A stretch of 64,000 bases of DNA from CAYQNU01 sp964419055 (GCA_964419055.1 CAYQNU010000014.1:1-64000), one strand, 5' to 3'. Counted from the first letter of the stretch, positions 1 through 9,256 are shown. Made by a program: numbers and translations. Notes: generated by a model from the letters alone, not told the origin.

Positions 1-164
1 GGGGACAAATCATTTTTGAATGGGATACTCCTCAAGGAGGATGGGATGGTAACTCAATGTCTGGAAATCCTTACTCCGAAGGTACTTATTATTACTTGTT
101 AGAAGTTACCAAAATGAACGGTGAAAACGTCATTATGAATGGACACTTTCAATTGAGCAGATAG
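1..164 (+). CDS. C-terminal end of a T9SS-sorted surface protein (partial)
   Basis: An open frame enters from the left edge and ends at the TAG at 162-164. The 53 visible residues carry the GWDGN core, a GTYYYLLEV strand and a final GHFQLSR. This matches the gliding-motility-associated C-terminal (CHU_C) domain, which in Flavobacteriia directs secretion through the type IX system. A similar C-terminal domain ends the 1267-residue protein at 10781-14584. The N-terminal part and function of the protein lie outside the window. A hairpin terminator follows directly. Confidence 0.8.
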   Translation, partial: GQIIFEWDTPQGGWDGNSMSGNPYSEGTYYYLLEVTKMNGENVIMNGHFQLSR

Positions 165-189
165 GTATATGAATAAATAGAATTATAAT

Positions 190-222
190 AAAGGGTCGAA
201 ATTTTGCGACCCTTTGTTATTT
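190..222 (+). terminator. Rho-independent terminator
   Basis: A perfect 9-bp stem (AAAGGGTCG at 190-198, CGACCCTTT at 207-215) closes an 8-base loop and is followed by a T-rich stretch. It ends transcription of the partial surface-protein gene and separates it from upp. Confidence 0.85.
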
Positions 223-287
223 TCAATTTGCACAATACTTTTTTTTTTCGTTAATTCGCCACTGCATTTCCAAATCCAATAACTGCC

Positions 288-944
288 ATGAAAGTAATTA
301 ATTTCAGTCAATCCAATTCCATTTATAACAATTTCCTTTCTCAATTGAGGGACCTTAAAGTTCAACAAGATAGAATGCGTTTTAGAAGAAATTTAGAACG
401 ATTGGGTGAAATTACGGCATATGAAATTAGTAAAGAGTTAGTTTTTACTCAACAAGATATTTATTCACCTTTGGGAGTAGCACCATCTAGTGTTATTAAT
501 GATCAACCCGTATTAGCAACTATTCTTAGAGCAGGATTACCGTTACATCAGGGGTTACTTAATTATTTTGACAATGCGGATAATTGTTTCATTTCGGCCT
601 ATCGCAAACATTCAACAGCTGACGATTTTGCCGTAGAAGTAGAATATTTAAGCAGTCCTCGTTTGGATGATAAAGTAGTGATTTTGTCAGATCCGATGTT
701 GGCCTCGGGTTCTTCAATGATTTTAGCTCATAGAGCTTTATTGCAAAAAGGTCGTCCAAAACACATCCACGTAGTAGCAGTGATTGCAAGTGCTGAAGGT
801 GTAGAAAAAGTAAAAAGAAATTTTCCAGAAAATTCTACCTTGTGGGTAGGAGCTATTGATGAGGAAATGACTGCACAATCTTATATTGTTCCGGGATTAG
901 GAGATGCTGGCGATTTAGCTTTTGGAACTAAACATGATGCATAG
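288..944 (+). CDS. upp: Uracil phosphoribosyltransferase
   Basis: Cytosolic pyrimidine salvage enzyme that converts uracil and PRPP to UMP. The 218-residue protein has the usual family length. The PRPP-binding loop is visible at residues 131-145 (VILSDPMLASGSSM), and the C-terminal uracil-binding segment PGLGDAGDLAFGT lies at about 202-214. The ATG at 288 gives the expected N-terminus. The gene stands first in a run of plus-strand genes to 2782; the next one begins 17 bases after its stop. The AT-rich leader shows no Shine-Dalgarno sequence, as is usual in Bacteroidota. Confidence 0.95.
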   Translation: MKVINFSQSNSIYNNFLSQLRDLKVQQDRMRFRRNLERLGEITAYEISKELVFTQQDIYSPLGVAPSSVINDQPVLATILRAGLPLHQGLLNYFDNADNCFISAYRKHSTADDFAVEVEYLSSPRLDDKVVILSDPMLASGSSMILAHRALLQKGRPKHIHVVAVIASAEGVEKVKRNFPENSTLWVGAIDEEMTAQSYIVPGLGDAGDLAFGTKHDA

Positions 945-961
945 TTTTAACAAGAATCAAT

Positions 962-1426
962 TTGGCATTAATTAGTTTATACGCAACTACCTTTTTTTTT
1001 GCAACATTTAAGTTCATGTTTGCAGCGTCCATTATGATGCCTGTTGACAATCTATCACCAATAGAAATAGCTGTATTCAATTGTTTAGGTGGTCTTTTTA
1101 GTTTTAATGTATTTTTCTTTTCATCCAGTTTTTTTATGAAAAGGTATCGAACAAAAACACATGCAGCTAAATCTGTCGTTCGAAACAAAAAGAAATTCAC
1201 CAGAATGAATAAAACAATTGTTCGATATAAGAGGTCGCCTTATGCGCTTTGGTTAATTTGTATTTTAGCTCCATTATTTATGTCGGTTCCTGTTGGAGCG
1301 ATTGTGGTGGCCAAATTTTATAGACATAATAAAAAAGCATATATTATAGTTACATCTACCTTGGTGATTAGCGCCATACTTCTAACAGCATTAAGTTATT
1401 TAATCATTAGAGTACTAATATTTTAA
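962..1426 (+). CDS. Small integral membrane protein, function unknown
   Basis: A 154-residue protein with four hydrophobic segments: about 1-25, 30-60, 93-115 and 122-152. A basic loop at about 60-90 (many Lys and Arg) separates the two halves. The second half has SVPVGAIVVAKFY, which recalls small flavobacterial membrane proteins loosely related to the Sm_multidrug_ex family; I could not verify this. The only in-frame start near the end of upp is the TTG at 962; an ATG at 1016 would remove the first membrane segment and is less likely. It lies two bases before the next gene, so the two are probably co-transcribed. Confidence 0.6.
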   Translation: MALISLYATTFFFATFKFMFAASIMMPVDNLSPIEIAVFNCLGGLFSFNVFFFSSSFFMKRYRTKTHAAKSVVRNKKKFTRMNKTIVRYKRSPYALWLICILAPLFMSVPVGAIVVAKFYRHNKKAYIIVTSTLVISAILLTALSYLIIRVLIF

Positions 1427-1428
1427 AT

Positions 1429-2127
1429 ATGTCAACATTTGAACACATATTTTTTGACTTAGATCGCACTTTGTGGGATTTTGAAGCGAATTCTCAAGAC
1501 GAACTTTTGGCAATATTTAAAGATTATAGTTTGGTCAATTATGGTATTTCACTTCCTTTAGAATTTGTAAAAATATATAAACACTATAACGAAATTTGTT
1601 GGGAAGCTTATATAAAAGGAGATTTATCACAAGCAGAATTGCGGTACAAACGATTCAATGACACGTTAAATTATTTTGGTGTATATGAAATTGAGATGGC
1701 CAAAAAAATGGGCGAACGTTATGTAGAAAGATCGCCCTATAGAACTCGCCTTATAGAACATACAACCGAAACGCTAGAATACTTATTTTCGAAAGGGTAT
1801 CAATTACACATCATTACGAATGGTTTTGAGGATGTTCAGCATATAAAATTGGCAGAATCAAAATTAAAACGATTTTTCAAAACCATGACCACTTCTGAAC
1901 TGGCACAATCAAAAAAACCAGAAAGTAAAATATTTGAGTTTGCATTAAACCAAACAGGTGCAACAAAGGAAAACAGTGTTTACATAGGTGATGATTTATT
2001 GGTAGATATAGAGGGTGCAAACAATGCTGGAATAGCAGCAATTTATTTTAATCCAAATAAAAAATTACATCAAACGTGTACCTTTTTGGAAATTTCTAGT
2101 TTAAAGGAACTGCAAGATCATTTTTAA
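1429..2127 (+). CDS. yjjG: YjjG-family HAD phosphatase (pyrimidine nucleotidase-like)
   Basis: A HAD-superfamily hydrolase of 232 residues. Motif I is D10-L-D12-R-T14, with the nucleophilic Asp first; motif II is the TNG segment near 124; the conserved Lys sits in KKPESKIF; motif IV is GDDLLVDIEGANNAG at about 187-201. Family members of this type (TIGR02254) dephosphorylate non-canonical pyrimidine nucleotides in the cytosol. Its place two genes after upp is consistent with nucleotide housekeeping, but the substrate is inferred from family likeness only. Confidence 0.85.
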   Translation: MSTFEHIFFDLDRTLWDFEANSQDELLAIFKDYSLVNYGISLPLEFVKIYKHYNEICWEAYIKGDLSQAELRYKRFNDTLNYFGVYEIEMAKKMGERYVERSPYRTRLIEHTTETLEYLFSKGYQLHIITNGFEDVQHIKLAESKLKRFFKTMTTSELAQSKKPESKIFEFALNQTGATKENSVYIGDDLLVDIEGANNAGIAAIYFNPNKKLHQTCTFLEISSLKELQDHF

Positions 2128-2149
2128 CCAGCAATTAGTTTAATTTTTT

Positions 2150-2782
2150 ATGAAGACATTAAAAATTATTTTAGGGATTTTATCGATATCACTTTTGCCT
2201 TTTATATACGGGAACTGTAGTTTTATTCAAACGGAAAAGCCCTATTCAATAAATATTAATAGTCTACGATCTAAGGCTAAAGAAGCACTAGTGTTTTGCA
2301 AAGAAAAGAAGTTAGAAACTAAGTATTGTTTTTTGATTGATATGTCTATCCATAGTGGGAGAGAGCGTTTTTTTGTTTGGGATTTTGCAAAAGATACCAT
2401 TATCGAAATGGGAATGGTGAGTCATGGATGTGGAACAAATCCTTGGGCAAGTGATTTTTCAAAATCAACACCTCAATTTAGCAATACCCCTGAAAGTCAT
2501 CTTTCTAGCTTGGGGAAATATAAAATTGGGGCTAGAGGCTATAGTCAATGGGGGATAAATGTAAATTATAAAATGCACGGTTTGGAAAGTACCAATTCAA
2601 AAGCCTACGAAAGGTACATTGTTCTTCATTCTTGGGAGATGATACCTAATAAATCAGTTTATCCTGCAGGCACTCCTGAAGGCTGGGGATGTCCAGCTGT
2701 TTCTAATGATTTTATGAAACGATTGGATGAACGCTTGAAAAACAAATCAAAGGATGTTCTATTGTGGATTTATAAAGATTAG
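2150..2782 (+). CDS. Secreted L,D-transpeptidase-like protein (YkuD_2 type)
   Basis: A 210-residue protein with an N-terminal hydrophobic export segment (residues 1-22) and a catalytic-domain-like C-terminus. H160 (in VLHSWEM) and C181 (in GWGCPAVS) match the His and nucleophilic Cys of the murein L,D-transpeptidase catalytic domain family (PF13645). Such proteins act on peptidoglycan peptides in the periplasm. Cys23 follows the export segment, but the surrounding residues are a poor lipobox, so lipidation is uncertain. It is last in the plus-strand run, followed by a repeat-rich spacer. Confidence 0.8.
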   Translation: MKTLKIILGILSISLLPFIYGNCSFIQTEKPYSININSLRSKAKEALVFCKEKKLETKYCFLIDMSIHSGRERFFVWDFAKDTIIEMGMVSHGCGTNPWASDFSKSTPQFSNTPESHLSSLGKYKIGARGYSQWGINVNYKMHGLESTNSKAYERYIVLHSWEMIPNKSVYPAGTPEGWGCPAVSNDFMKRLDERLKNKSKDVLLWIYKD

Positions 2783-2879
2783 ATTTTTAGAATCCTGAAT
2801 CTAGATTCTTGACGTTAGATACTAGATAGCAAAACAATTGATTTATAGAATTATAGAAAATTGAAATCTGTGGTTATGT

Positions 2880-2900
2880 TGACTGAGCTTGTCGAAGTCA
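2880..2900. repeat. REP-like palindrome with a CTTGTCGAA core
   Basis: The arms TGACT (2880-2884) and AGTCA (2896-2900) bracket a GAGCTTGTCGA core. The same core, reversed and with different arms, occurs at 20784-20808. At both places a heptad repeat lies within 100 bases, and both are intergenic. Confidence 0.6.
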
Positions 2901-2968
2901 GCCTTCCGAAACCACCAAATAGATACTAGAAAGTAGACGCTAGTCACTTAATTAAAAACGAAACTTAA

Positions 2969-3003
2969 ATCTAAAATCTACAATCTAAAATCTACAATCT
3001 AAA
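2969..3003. repeat. Heptad tandem repeat (ATCTANN)5
   Basis: Five consecutive 7-bp units ATCTANN, alternating AA and CA at the two variable bases. The array runs over the stop codon (2999-3001) of the minus-strand plug-type gene. A second array of eight units lies at 20826-20881. Confidence 0.8.
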
Positions 3004-4363
3004 AATTATCTCTAGAATTGGCTATGTGATAACCCAATAATCGATCATAGGATTGCTGAGGGTCACTGTAATAAACTCTAAATACATATTCATTTTCAGT
3101 ATCAAAATGAGTTCCTTCAATTTTACTCATCAAACCAACCGAACTATTTTTACCTACAAAAACATAGTTGTAATTGTAAAATCCTTGTTTTAAATAAATA
3201 TTAGCGGTGTAAGCCTTAAGATTTTCATTGTAAATCATTTTATATTGAGGTTTAAAGCGCCAATCCGACAGTTCACCAAAAACATAAATATCGCCCGAAG
3301 CTAATGGAGTACGGTATGGGAGTATAAGATGGGTGAGAACATATTGAGACTGCACATAGGTGTCCGTTCCATCTATGTCTTTAATTACATATCTTCCATT
3401 GATATCACCGTATTGCAAGTATTTTTGAAACTGTCTATTTATTTCTAGATTTATATATCCGTTCACCGTATCTCCAACCGTTTCATATTTATAGATTTGA
3501 GCTGTGCGCGAACGAGTAGTTGTTAAATCGAGATGACGAAATTCATTACCCGCTTCAAATACATTTTTCTCGTCATAATTGTATATCATTTGGTTATCTC
3601 GTACAAAATTGGGTACTAAATCATAAACACCATTATCGCTCCTATGATTTTGCTCTAAATCCACTTTGATGTTATCATAAGGATTAAACACATCAGAAGG
3701 ATTAATAAAGATATCGAAATCCACTTCTTGTTTATAGTAGCGCTCTTCAACATTTGCCGGATACCTTATCGTTGCTTTCACTTTTGCCGTTTCTTCTGTT
3801 ACATAAAATCTTCTCGTTAAAATGGGCGAATCAATATTTCCTTCAGGATAAACAATAAGGATATAATTACCAGATTTGGTTAAGGATATTTGATCATTTG
3901 GGAAAATTTGAGCGTAATGAATATAAGGTTGAATAGTATTAAATGAGTAACTGTGAAATTCAATATAATTATCATTAAAGCCATTTAAATATTCCATCTC
4001 AGAAAGATTACTTTTTTCCCAATTTCTATTGCAATGATAAATACGATATTGGTAATTGGTCAATTGGCTCTCAAATACATCAAAACGAATTTCAAGTTGC
4101 TCTGCGCTGTTTAAAAGTAACACAGGATCACCTTGTTCCCATCCTTTTTTATGTAATCTGACGGTTGCAAGATTTCTACTAAAATTCTGATTATCATATA
4201 CATTTTCTTCGTTAGTTGATGTAACATTTGTGACACGGTTATCTTGAGATTGTATTAACCTATTATAGTGTTTTGAGGTAATTGGGTAACCATGAATCAT
4301 CGACAATGTCGATGAAAATATAAATACTATCGATGAAAATTGTTTTAAATTATTTATAATCAT
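2999..4363 (-). CDS. T9SS plug-type protein (DUF5103)
   Basis: A 454-residue exported protein. The N-terminus (1-25) is hydrophobic and signal-peptide-like. From about residue 68 it shows the DUF5103 pattern: RLHKKGWEQGDPVLLL, then YRIYHCNRNWE, then MEYLNGFNDNYIE. Later beta-rich segments include VFGELSDWRF and a C-terminal EYVFRVYY strand. In Flavobacterium a member of this family occupies the SprA translocon of the type IX system as a periplasmic plug. It is transcribed divergently from nqrA with under 100 bases between the starts. Its stop codon overlaps a heptad repeat array. Confidence 0.85.
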   Translation of the reverse strand: MIINNLKQFSSIVFIFSSTLSMIHGYPITSKHYNRLIQSQDNRVTNVTSTNEENVYDNQNFSRNLATVRLHKKGWEQGDPVLLLNSAEQLEIRFDVFESQLTNYQYRIYHCNRNWEKSNLSEMEYLNGFNDNYIEFHSYSFNTIQPYIHYAQIFPNDQISLTKSGNYILIVYPEGNIDSPILTRRFYVTEETAKVKATIRYPANVEERYYKQEVDFDIFINPSDVFNPYDNIKVDLEQNHRSDNGVYDLVPNFVRDNQMIYNYDEKNVFEAGNEFRHLDLTTTRSRTAQIYKYETVGDTVNGYINLEINRQFQKYLQYGDINGRYVIKDIDGTDTYVQSQYVLTHLILPYRTPLASGDIYVFGELSDWRFKPQYKMIYNENLKAYTANIYLKQGFYNYNYVFVGKNSSVGLMSKIEGTHFDTENEYVFRVYYSDPQQSYDRLLGYHIANSRDNF

Positions 4364-4424
4364 TCTAAATTAGTATTGTGTTTATTAATTATTAATATTC
4401 ATTCTTTTTTCTGCAACAAATGTA

Positions 4425-4432
4425 TAATTTTG
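4425..4432 (+). promoter_or_regulatory. Putative -7 element of the nqr promoter
   Basis: TAATTTTG matches the Bacteroidota -7 consensus TAnnTTTG and lies 28 bases before the nqrA ATG. No TTG is seen at the expected -33 distance, so the assignment rests on the -7 box and its position. Confidence 0.5.
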
Positions 4433-4459
4433 CGAGCGAATTTTTACAAAAAATATTCT

Positions 4460-5821
4460 ATGTCACAAACAATAAAAATCCGAAAAGGACTTGACATTAA
4501 TCTCGTTGGAGCTGCAGAGCAAGTTATTGTGGACGCACCAAAATCGAGCCAATATGCAATTATGCCGACAGATTTTCACGGGTTAGCTCCAAAATTGACA
4601 GTAAAAGTAGGTGATTCAGTAAAAGCTGGTACCTCATTATTTATAGATAAAGCTAATCCTGATGTTCATTTTGTTTCTCCAGTTAGTGGAGTCGTTGAGG
4701 ACATTGTAAGAGGTGAAAAGAGGAAAATTTTACAAATTATTGTAAAAGCAGATGAACAAGTTCAATACGAATCATTAAACATCTCGGGTATTGAGAATTT
4801 TAATGAAGTTCAAACTAAAGAGTTTTTGATGAAAAGCGGTCTTTGGTCTTTTATTAAAATGAGACCTTTAGACGTAATGGCTAATCCAACCGATACGCCT
4901 AAACATATTTTTGTATCGGGATACGATTCTCATCCTTTGGCTCCAGATTTGGACTTTGCTTTAAGAGGTAAAGAAAAAGAATTTGAAGCGGGTATTGCTT
5001 TACTTTCAAAATTAACTAAAGGAAAAGTTCATTTACAATTAAAAAGTGGTCTAGCAAATAGCTCTTTTAAAGGAGTGAAAAATGCACAGATTAATACCGT
5101 TTCTGGTCCTCACCCAATTGGGAATGTAGGGGTACAAATACACCATATTTCTCCTATTAACAAAGGTGAAGTGGTGTGGGTGGTAAATGCTTTGGATGTT
5201 GCCATAATAGGTACAGCTGCATTACACGGAAAGTATGATGCTACACGATTAATACCAGTAACAGGAGCTAAAGCTACTAATAGAAAGTATTACAGAACAT
5301 TAATAGGTTCATCTTTGAGCACCTTGACGAATGGTAACATTGAAAAAGAAGCTACTCGTGTGGTAATGGGTAATCCTTTAACAGGAGTTAAAGCGGAAGA
5401 AAACGACTTTTTAGGTCATTTTGTTACTTCAGTTACCGCTTTACCAGAAGGAAATCAATATAAATTTTTCTTAACGGAAGGATGGCTATCATTAGGGTTT
5501 AAGAAATTTTCTGTTTCAAGAGCTTATCCTACTTGGATAATGCCTAAATCAAAAAAATGGAATCTAGACACAAACCTTAACGGTGAAGAGCGATCTTTTG
5601 TTGTTAGTGGTCAATATGAAAAAGTATTTCCATTTGATATTTATCCTGTTTATCTAATTAAAGCTGCCATGACAGAAGATATTGATAATATGGAAAAGTT
5701 AGGTATTTATGAAGTAGCACCCGAAGATTTTGCTTTGTGCGAGTTTGTTTGTACCTCCAAAATCGAAGTTCAAAAAGTGATGAGAAAAGGTTTAGACCTT
5801 ATTAAATCAGAATGTTTCTAA
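4460..5821 (+). CDS. nqrA: Na+-translocating NADH:quinone oxidoreductase subunit A
   Basis: A 453-residue cytoplasmic-facing subunit of Na+-NQR, the membrane complex that couples NADH oxidation to sodium export. The N-terminus MSQTIKIRKGLDINLVGAAE and the barrel-sandwich stretch with KVGDSVKAGTSLF at about 47-59 are typical. An in-frame extension upstream to 4376 is open but lacks family similarity and crosses the putative promoter, so I place the start at the ATG at 4460. It is first of six genes in the family's canonical order A-B-C-D-E-F. Confidence 0.95.
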   Translation: MSQTIKIRKGLDINLVGAAEQVIVDAPKSSQYAIMPTDFHGLAPKLTVKVGDSVKAGTSLFIDKANPDVHFVSPVSGVVEDIVRGEKRKILQIIVKADEQVQYESLNISGIENFNEVQTKEFLMKSGLWSFIKMRPLDVMANPTDTPKHIFVSGYDSHPLAPDLDFALRGKEKEFEAGIALLSKLTKGKVHLQLKSGLANSSFKGVKNAQINTVSGPHPIGNVGVQIHHISPINKGEVVWVVNALDVAIIGTAALHGKYDATRLIPVTGAKATNRKYYRTLIGSSLSTLTNGNIEKEATRVVMGNPLTGVKAEENDFLGHFVTSVTALPEGNQYKFFLTEGWLSLGFKKFSVSRAYPTWIMPKSKKWNLDTNLNGEERSFVVSGQYEKVFPFDIYPVYLIKAAMTEDIDNMEKLGIYEVAPEDFALCEFVCTSKIEVQKVMRKGLDLIKSECF

Positions 5822-5856
5822 TAAATTAATTGAATAATCATTAAAAATTCTAAAAA

Positions 5857-7125
5857 GTGAAGTTTTTAAGAAAAATATTCGACAACGCACACCACAGTTT
5901 GAATAAATCGGAGAAAACGAAAAAGTTTTTTCCTTTGGTAGATGCGTTAGATACGTTGTTATTTACACCGAATCATACAACAGGTAAATCAGGAGCACAT
6001 TTGAGAGATGCCATTGATTTAAAACGTACCATGATGATTGTCATCATTGCTTTGATTCCTTGTTTATTATTTGGAATGTATAATGTGGGTTACCAACATT
6101 TCAGAGCGTTGGGCGAAACAGTAGGTTTTGGAGATATCATTTTACATGGTATTATTAAAGTTTTACCTCTTGTGATTGTTTCTTATGCAGCTGGTTTAGC
6201 TGTTGAGTTTGTTTTTGCTATCAAAAACGGACATTCTGTACAAGAGGGATTCTTGGTTTCAGGGATGCTTATTCCTTTAATTATGCCAGTAGATGTTCCA
6301 CTTTGGATGGTTGCTGTGGCTACCATATTTGCCGTTATCTTTGCGAAAGAAGTTTTTGGAGGTACAGGGATGAATATAATGAACGTAGCCTTAACAGCTC
6401 GTGCTTTCTTATTCTTTGCGTATCCAACTAAAATGTCAGGTGATATCGTTTGGACATCAGGATTAGAAGAAATGAAAGCAAATGGAACTCAATTAGCGGA
6501 CGGAATTACTGGAGCTACCTCTATGGGAGATTTGGCAGCCTCTAAATTGAAATATGCAGATGCCGTAATTGCAAAAGCTGATGGAAAACCTTTTGAACAT
6601 TTGATTGAAGAGGGAAATCAAATTGCTGCAAAAGCCAGCTCTATGTGGGATTCATTTTTAGGTCTAGAAGTAGGTTCAGTTGGTGAAACTTCTGCATTAA
6701 TGTGTTTGATAGGTGCGGTTTTATTGTTAAAAACGGGAATAGCAAGCTGGAGAGTAATGTTTTCTTACTTTTTAGGAGGTTTAGCAATCGCAGGTTTATT
6801 GTTTGCTTTTGGAGGTGATTTAAATAATGGTGGAAATCCTTTTTACGCTGTTAATCCAGTTCATCAATTAATGTTGGGAGGTTTTATGTTTGGGATGGTA
6901 TTTATGATTACCGATCCCGTTACAGCTTGTCAAACTAATACAGGTAAATTTATTTATGGATTTTTGGGAGGTGCTTTAGGTATTTTGATTCGTATGGCCA
7001 ACCCAGCTTACCCAGAAGGAGTGATGCTTGGAATTTTAATTGCCAACGTTTGTGCTCCAACCATAGATCATATGGTAGTTCAAGCGAACGTGAAAAGAAG
7101 AATGAAACGATTAAAAACAGCATAA
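5857..7125 (+). CDS. nqrB: Na+-NQR subunit B
   Basis: A 422-residue polytopic membrane subunit with about ten hydrophobic segments. The motif DGITGATSMG carries Thr221, which corresponds to the threonine that binds FMN covalently through a phosphoester. NqrB is thought to carry part of the sodium pathway and the quinone reduction site. The start codon is GTG at 5857, preceded by an A-rich stretch; no closer ATG gives the MKFLRKIFDNAHH start expected for the family. It follows nqrA by 35 bases. Confidence 0.95.
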   Translation: MKFLRKIFDNAHHSLNKSEKTKKFFPLVDALDTLLFTPNHTTGKSGAHLRDAIDLKRTMMIVIIALIPCLLFGMYNVGYQHFRALGETVGFGDIILHGIIKVLPLVIVSYAAGLAVEFVFAIKNGHSVQEGFLVSGMLIPLIMPVDVPLWMVAVATIFAVIFAKEVFGGTGMNIMNVALTARAFLFFAYPTKMSGDIVWTSGLEEMKANGTQLADGITGATSMGDLAASKLKYADAVIAKADGKPFEHLIEEGNQIAAKASSMWDSFLGLEVGSVGETSALMCLIGAVLLLKTGIASWRVMFSYFLGGLAIAGLLFAFGGDLNNGGNPFYAVNPVHQLMLGGFMFGMVFMITDPVTACQTNTGKFIYGFLGGALGILIRMANPAYPEGVMLGILIANVCAPTIDHMVVQANVKRRMKRLKTA

Positions 7126-7147
7126 TTAAAGTAATACAATAGAAATT

Positions 7148-7915
7148 ATGGCAATCAATAAAGAAAGTAACGTTTATACAATAGTATTCGCTACAATAAT
7201 GGTGGCAATTGTAGGTGGTGTGTTGGCTTTTTTGGCAACCTTCTTAAAACCTATTCAACAAGCCAATATAATGAATGAGAAGAAACAAAATATTCTTCAA
7301 GCAACAGGCTTTATGGACAAAGCTACTATAACAAGAGAATCGGCTGGTAAAGACTTCGATACCTATGTAACAAGAAGAATTACGATTGATTTCCAAGGTA
7401 ATATTATCTCTGATAAAAAAGCTAGTGATAAAATTGATGGTGCTGATGATGCTTTCAATATTGATATGAGAAAAGAATACAGCAATATTAAAGATAAAAA
7501 AGCTCGAAAATATCCAATTTTTGTTTGTGAAAAAGATGGTCAAACCGTTTACGTGTTGTCTTGCAGTGGAAAAGGATTATGGGATGATGTTTGGGGGTAT
7601 GTAGGATTAGCTTCAGATGGAAAAACTATAAAATGTACCATTTTTGACCACAAAGGAGAAACTCCTGGGTTAGGTTCTGTAATTGCTGAAGCTAAATTTC
7701 AAGATGGATTTGTAGGGAAAAAAATAGCAGATGAAGCAGGAGCATATAAACCAATTATGGTTGTTAAACCTGGTCAGCCGTTGGACTCTGACCAAAAAGT
7801 AGATGGTTTGTCTGGAGCTACATTTACTGCGAAAGGAGTAGATGAAATGATGTCAAGAAACTTTGAGGTATATTACAATTTCTTCCAAAAGAACGCTGCA
7901 GAATTTATTAAATGA
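7148..7915 (+). CDS. nqrC: Na+-NQR subunit C
   Basis: A 255-residue subunit with one N-terminal membrane anchor (about 9-32) and a periplasmic FMN-binding domain. The flavinylation motif SGAT lies at 222-225 (DGLSGATFTAKGV), so Thr225 is the predicted covalent FMN site, the same number as in Vibrio cholerae NqrC. The substrate would be modified by an ApbE flavin transferase, which is not encoded in this window. Confidence 0.95.
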   Translation: MAINKESNVYTIVFATIMVAIVGGVLAFLATFLKPIQQANIMNEKKQNILQATGFMDKATITRESAGKDFDTYVTRRITIDFQGNIISDKKASDKIDGADDAFNIDMRKEYSNIKDKKARKYPIFVCEKDGQTVYVLSCSGKGLWDDVWGYVGLASDGKTIKCTIFDHKGETPGLGSVIAEAKFQDGFVGKKIADEAGAYKPIMVVKPGQPLDSDQKVDGLSGATFTAKGVDEMMSRNFEVYYNFFQKNAAEFIK

Positions 7916-7948
7916 TTGAGATTTCGAAATACTTAAATTAGAAACGTT

Positions 7949-8575
7949 ATGAGTAAAGATTCATTATTTTCACCAAAAAATAAAAAACTGATTACTGATC
8001 CTCTTGGAGATAGTAACCCTGTTACCATTCAAGTATTAGGTATATGTTCGGCATTGGCTGTAACGGTACAAATGAAAAATGCTTTGGTAATGGCCATAGC
8101 TGTTACGTTTGTAGTTATTATGGGTAACGTGGTTGTATCAGCTATGCGTAATATCATTCCTCCACGTATTCGTATTATTGTACAATTAGTGGTTGCAGCA
8201 TTCCTAGTAATCGTTGTAGATCAAATTTTGAAAGCCTATTTATACGATGTATCTAAACAATTATCGGTATTTGTTGGTTTAATTATTACTAACTGTATCA
8301 TTATGGGACGTTTGGAAGCTTTTGCTTTAGGAAACAAACCTTGGCCTTCTGCATTAGATGGTTTAGGAAACGGAGCAGGATACGGTATAATGTTAATCAT
8401 CATATCTTTCTTCAAAGAATTAATTGGATCAGGTAAATTAATGGGATTCGATATTCTAGGCTCAACTGGGTATGTAAATAATGGATTGATGTTATTACCT
8501 CCTTCCTCTTTATTTATTGTGGCTTTAATTATTTGGTACCAAAAAGTAAGAAACCCTAAATTAATTGAAGCTTAA
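7949..8575 (+). CDS. nqrD: Na+-NQR subunit D
   Basis: A 208-residue integral membrane protein of six hydrophobic segments. Cys33 in VLGICSALAV and the Cys in IITNCIIMGR match the two cysteines that, with those of NqrE, hold an iron centre in the middle of the membrane. It begins 33 bases after nqrC and has no promoter of its own that I can see. Confidence 0.95.
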   Translation: MSKDSLFSPKNKKLITDPLGDSNPVTIQVLGICSALAVTVQMKNALVMAIAVTFVVIMGNVVVSAMRNIIPPRIRIIVQLVVAAFLVIVVDQILKAYLYDVSKQLSVFVGLIITNCIIMGRLEAFALGNKPWPSALDGLGNGAGYGIMLIIISFFKELIGSGKLMGFDILGSTGYVNNGLMLLPPSSLFIVALIIWYQKVRNPKLIEA

Positions 8576-8618
8576 TTATTAATAAATTGATATATACTAA
8601 TCTTAAAAATTTACACTA

Positions 8619-9236
8619 ATGGATTATATAAATATTTTTATCAGAGCAGCCTTTATTGACAATATGATTTTCACGTTCTTCTTTGGAATGTGTTCATATT
8701 TAGCTGTTTCCAAATCGGTAAAAACGGCTGTAGGTTTAGGTGCTGCAGTAATTTTCGTATTGGGTGTTACTACACCCGTTAACTGGTTGCTTGAAACCTA
8801 TGTATTGAAAGAAGGTGCATTATCTTGGTTGGGACCAGAATATGCCGCTTATGATTTAAGTTTCTTGAGCTTTATTATGTTCATCGCAGTTATTGCTTCT
8901 ATAGTTCAATTAGTAGAAATGATTGTTGAAAAATTCTCACCTTCATTATATGGTGCATTAGGTATATTTTTACCGCTTATTGCCGTGAACTGTGCTATCC
9001 TTGGAGGAGCTTTATTTATGCAGCAAAAAGCGTTTACAAATGTTGGTGCATCAACTGTTTATGGTTTAGGTGCAGGATTTGGATGGTTTGTTGCTATTGT
9101 ATTAATTGCAGCCATCAGAGAACGAATTAAATATTCTCATATCCCACCAGCTTTGAGAGGCGTTGGTATGGCGTTTTTGTTAACAGGATTAATGGGATTA
9201 GCTTTCTTAGGTTTCTTAGGGTTTGAATTAAAATAA
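8619..9236 (+). CDS. nqrE: Na+-NQR subunit E
   Basis: A 205-residue integral membrane protein homologous to NqrD and of inverted topology. Cys25 in FFGMCSYLAVS and the Cys in LIAVNCAILGG supply the partner ligands of the intramembrane iron centre shared with NqrD. It lies between nqrD and nqrF in the canonical order. Confidence 0.95.
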   Translation: MDYINIFIRAAFIDNMIFTFFFGMCSYLAVSKSVKTAVGLGAAVIFVLGVTTPVNWLLETYVLKEGALSWLGPEYAAYDLSFLSFIMFIAVIASIVQLVEMIVEKFSPSLYGALGIFLPLIAVNCAILGGALFMQQKAFTNVGASTVYGLGAGFGWFVAIVLIAAIRERIKYSHIPPALRGVGMAFLLTGLMGLAFLGFLGFELK

Positions 9237-9256
9237 TTACTGAAAGATTAGAAAAT

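Noticed and set aside
2960..3004. CRISPR-like repeats
   Set aside because: The units are 7 bases and directly adjacent, without spacers.
4376..4459. N-terminal extension of nqrA
   Set aside because: The extra 28 codons match no NqrA protein and overlap the putative promoter.
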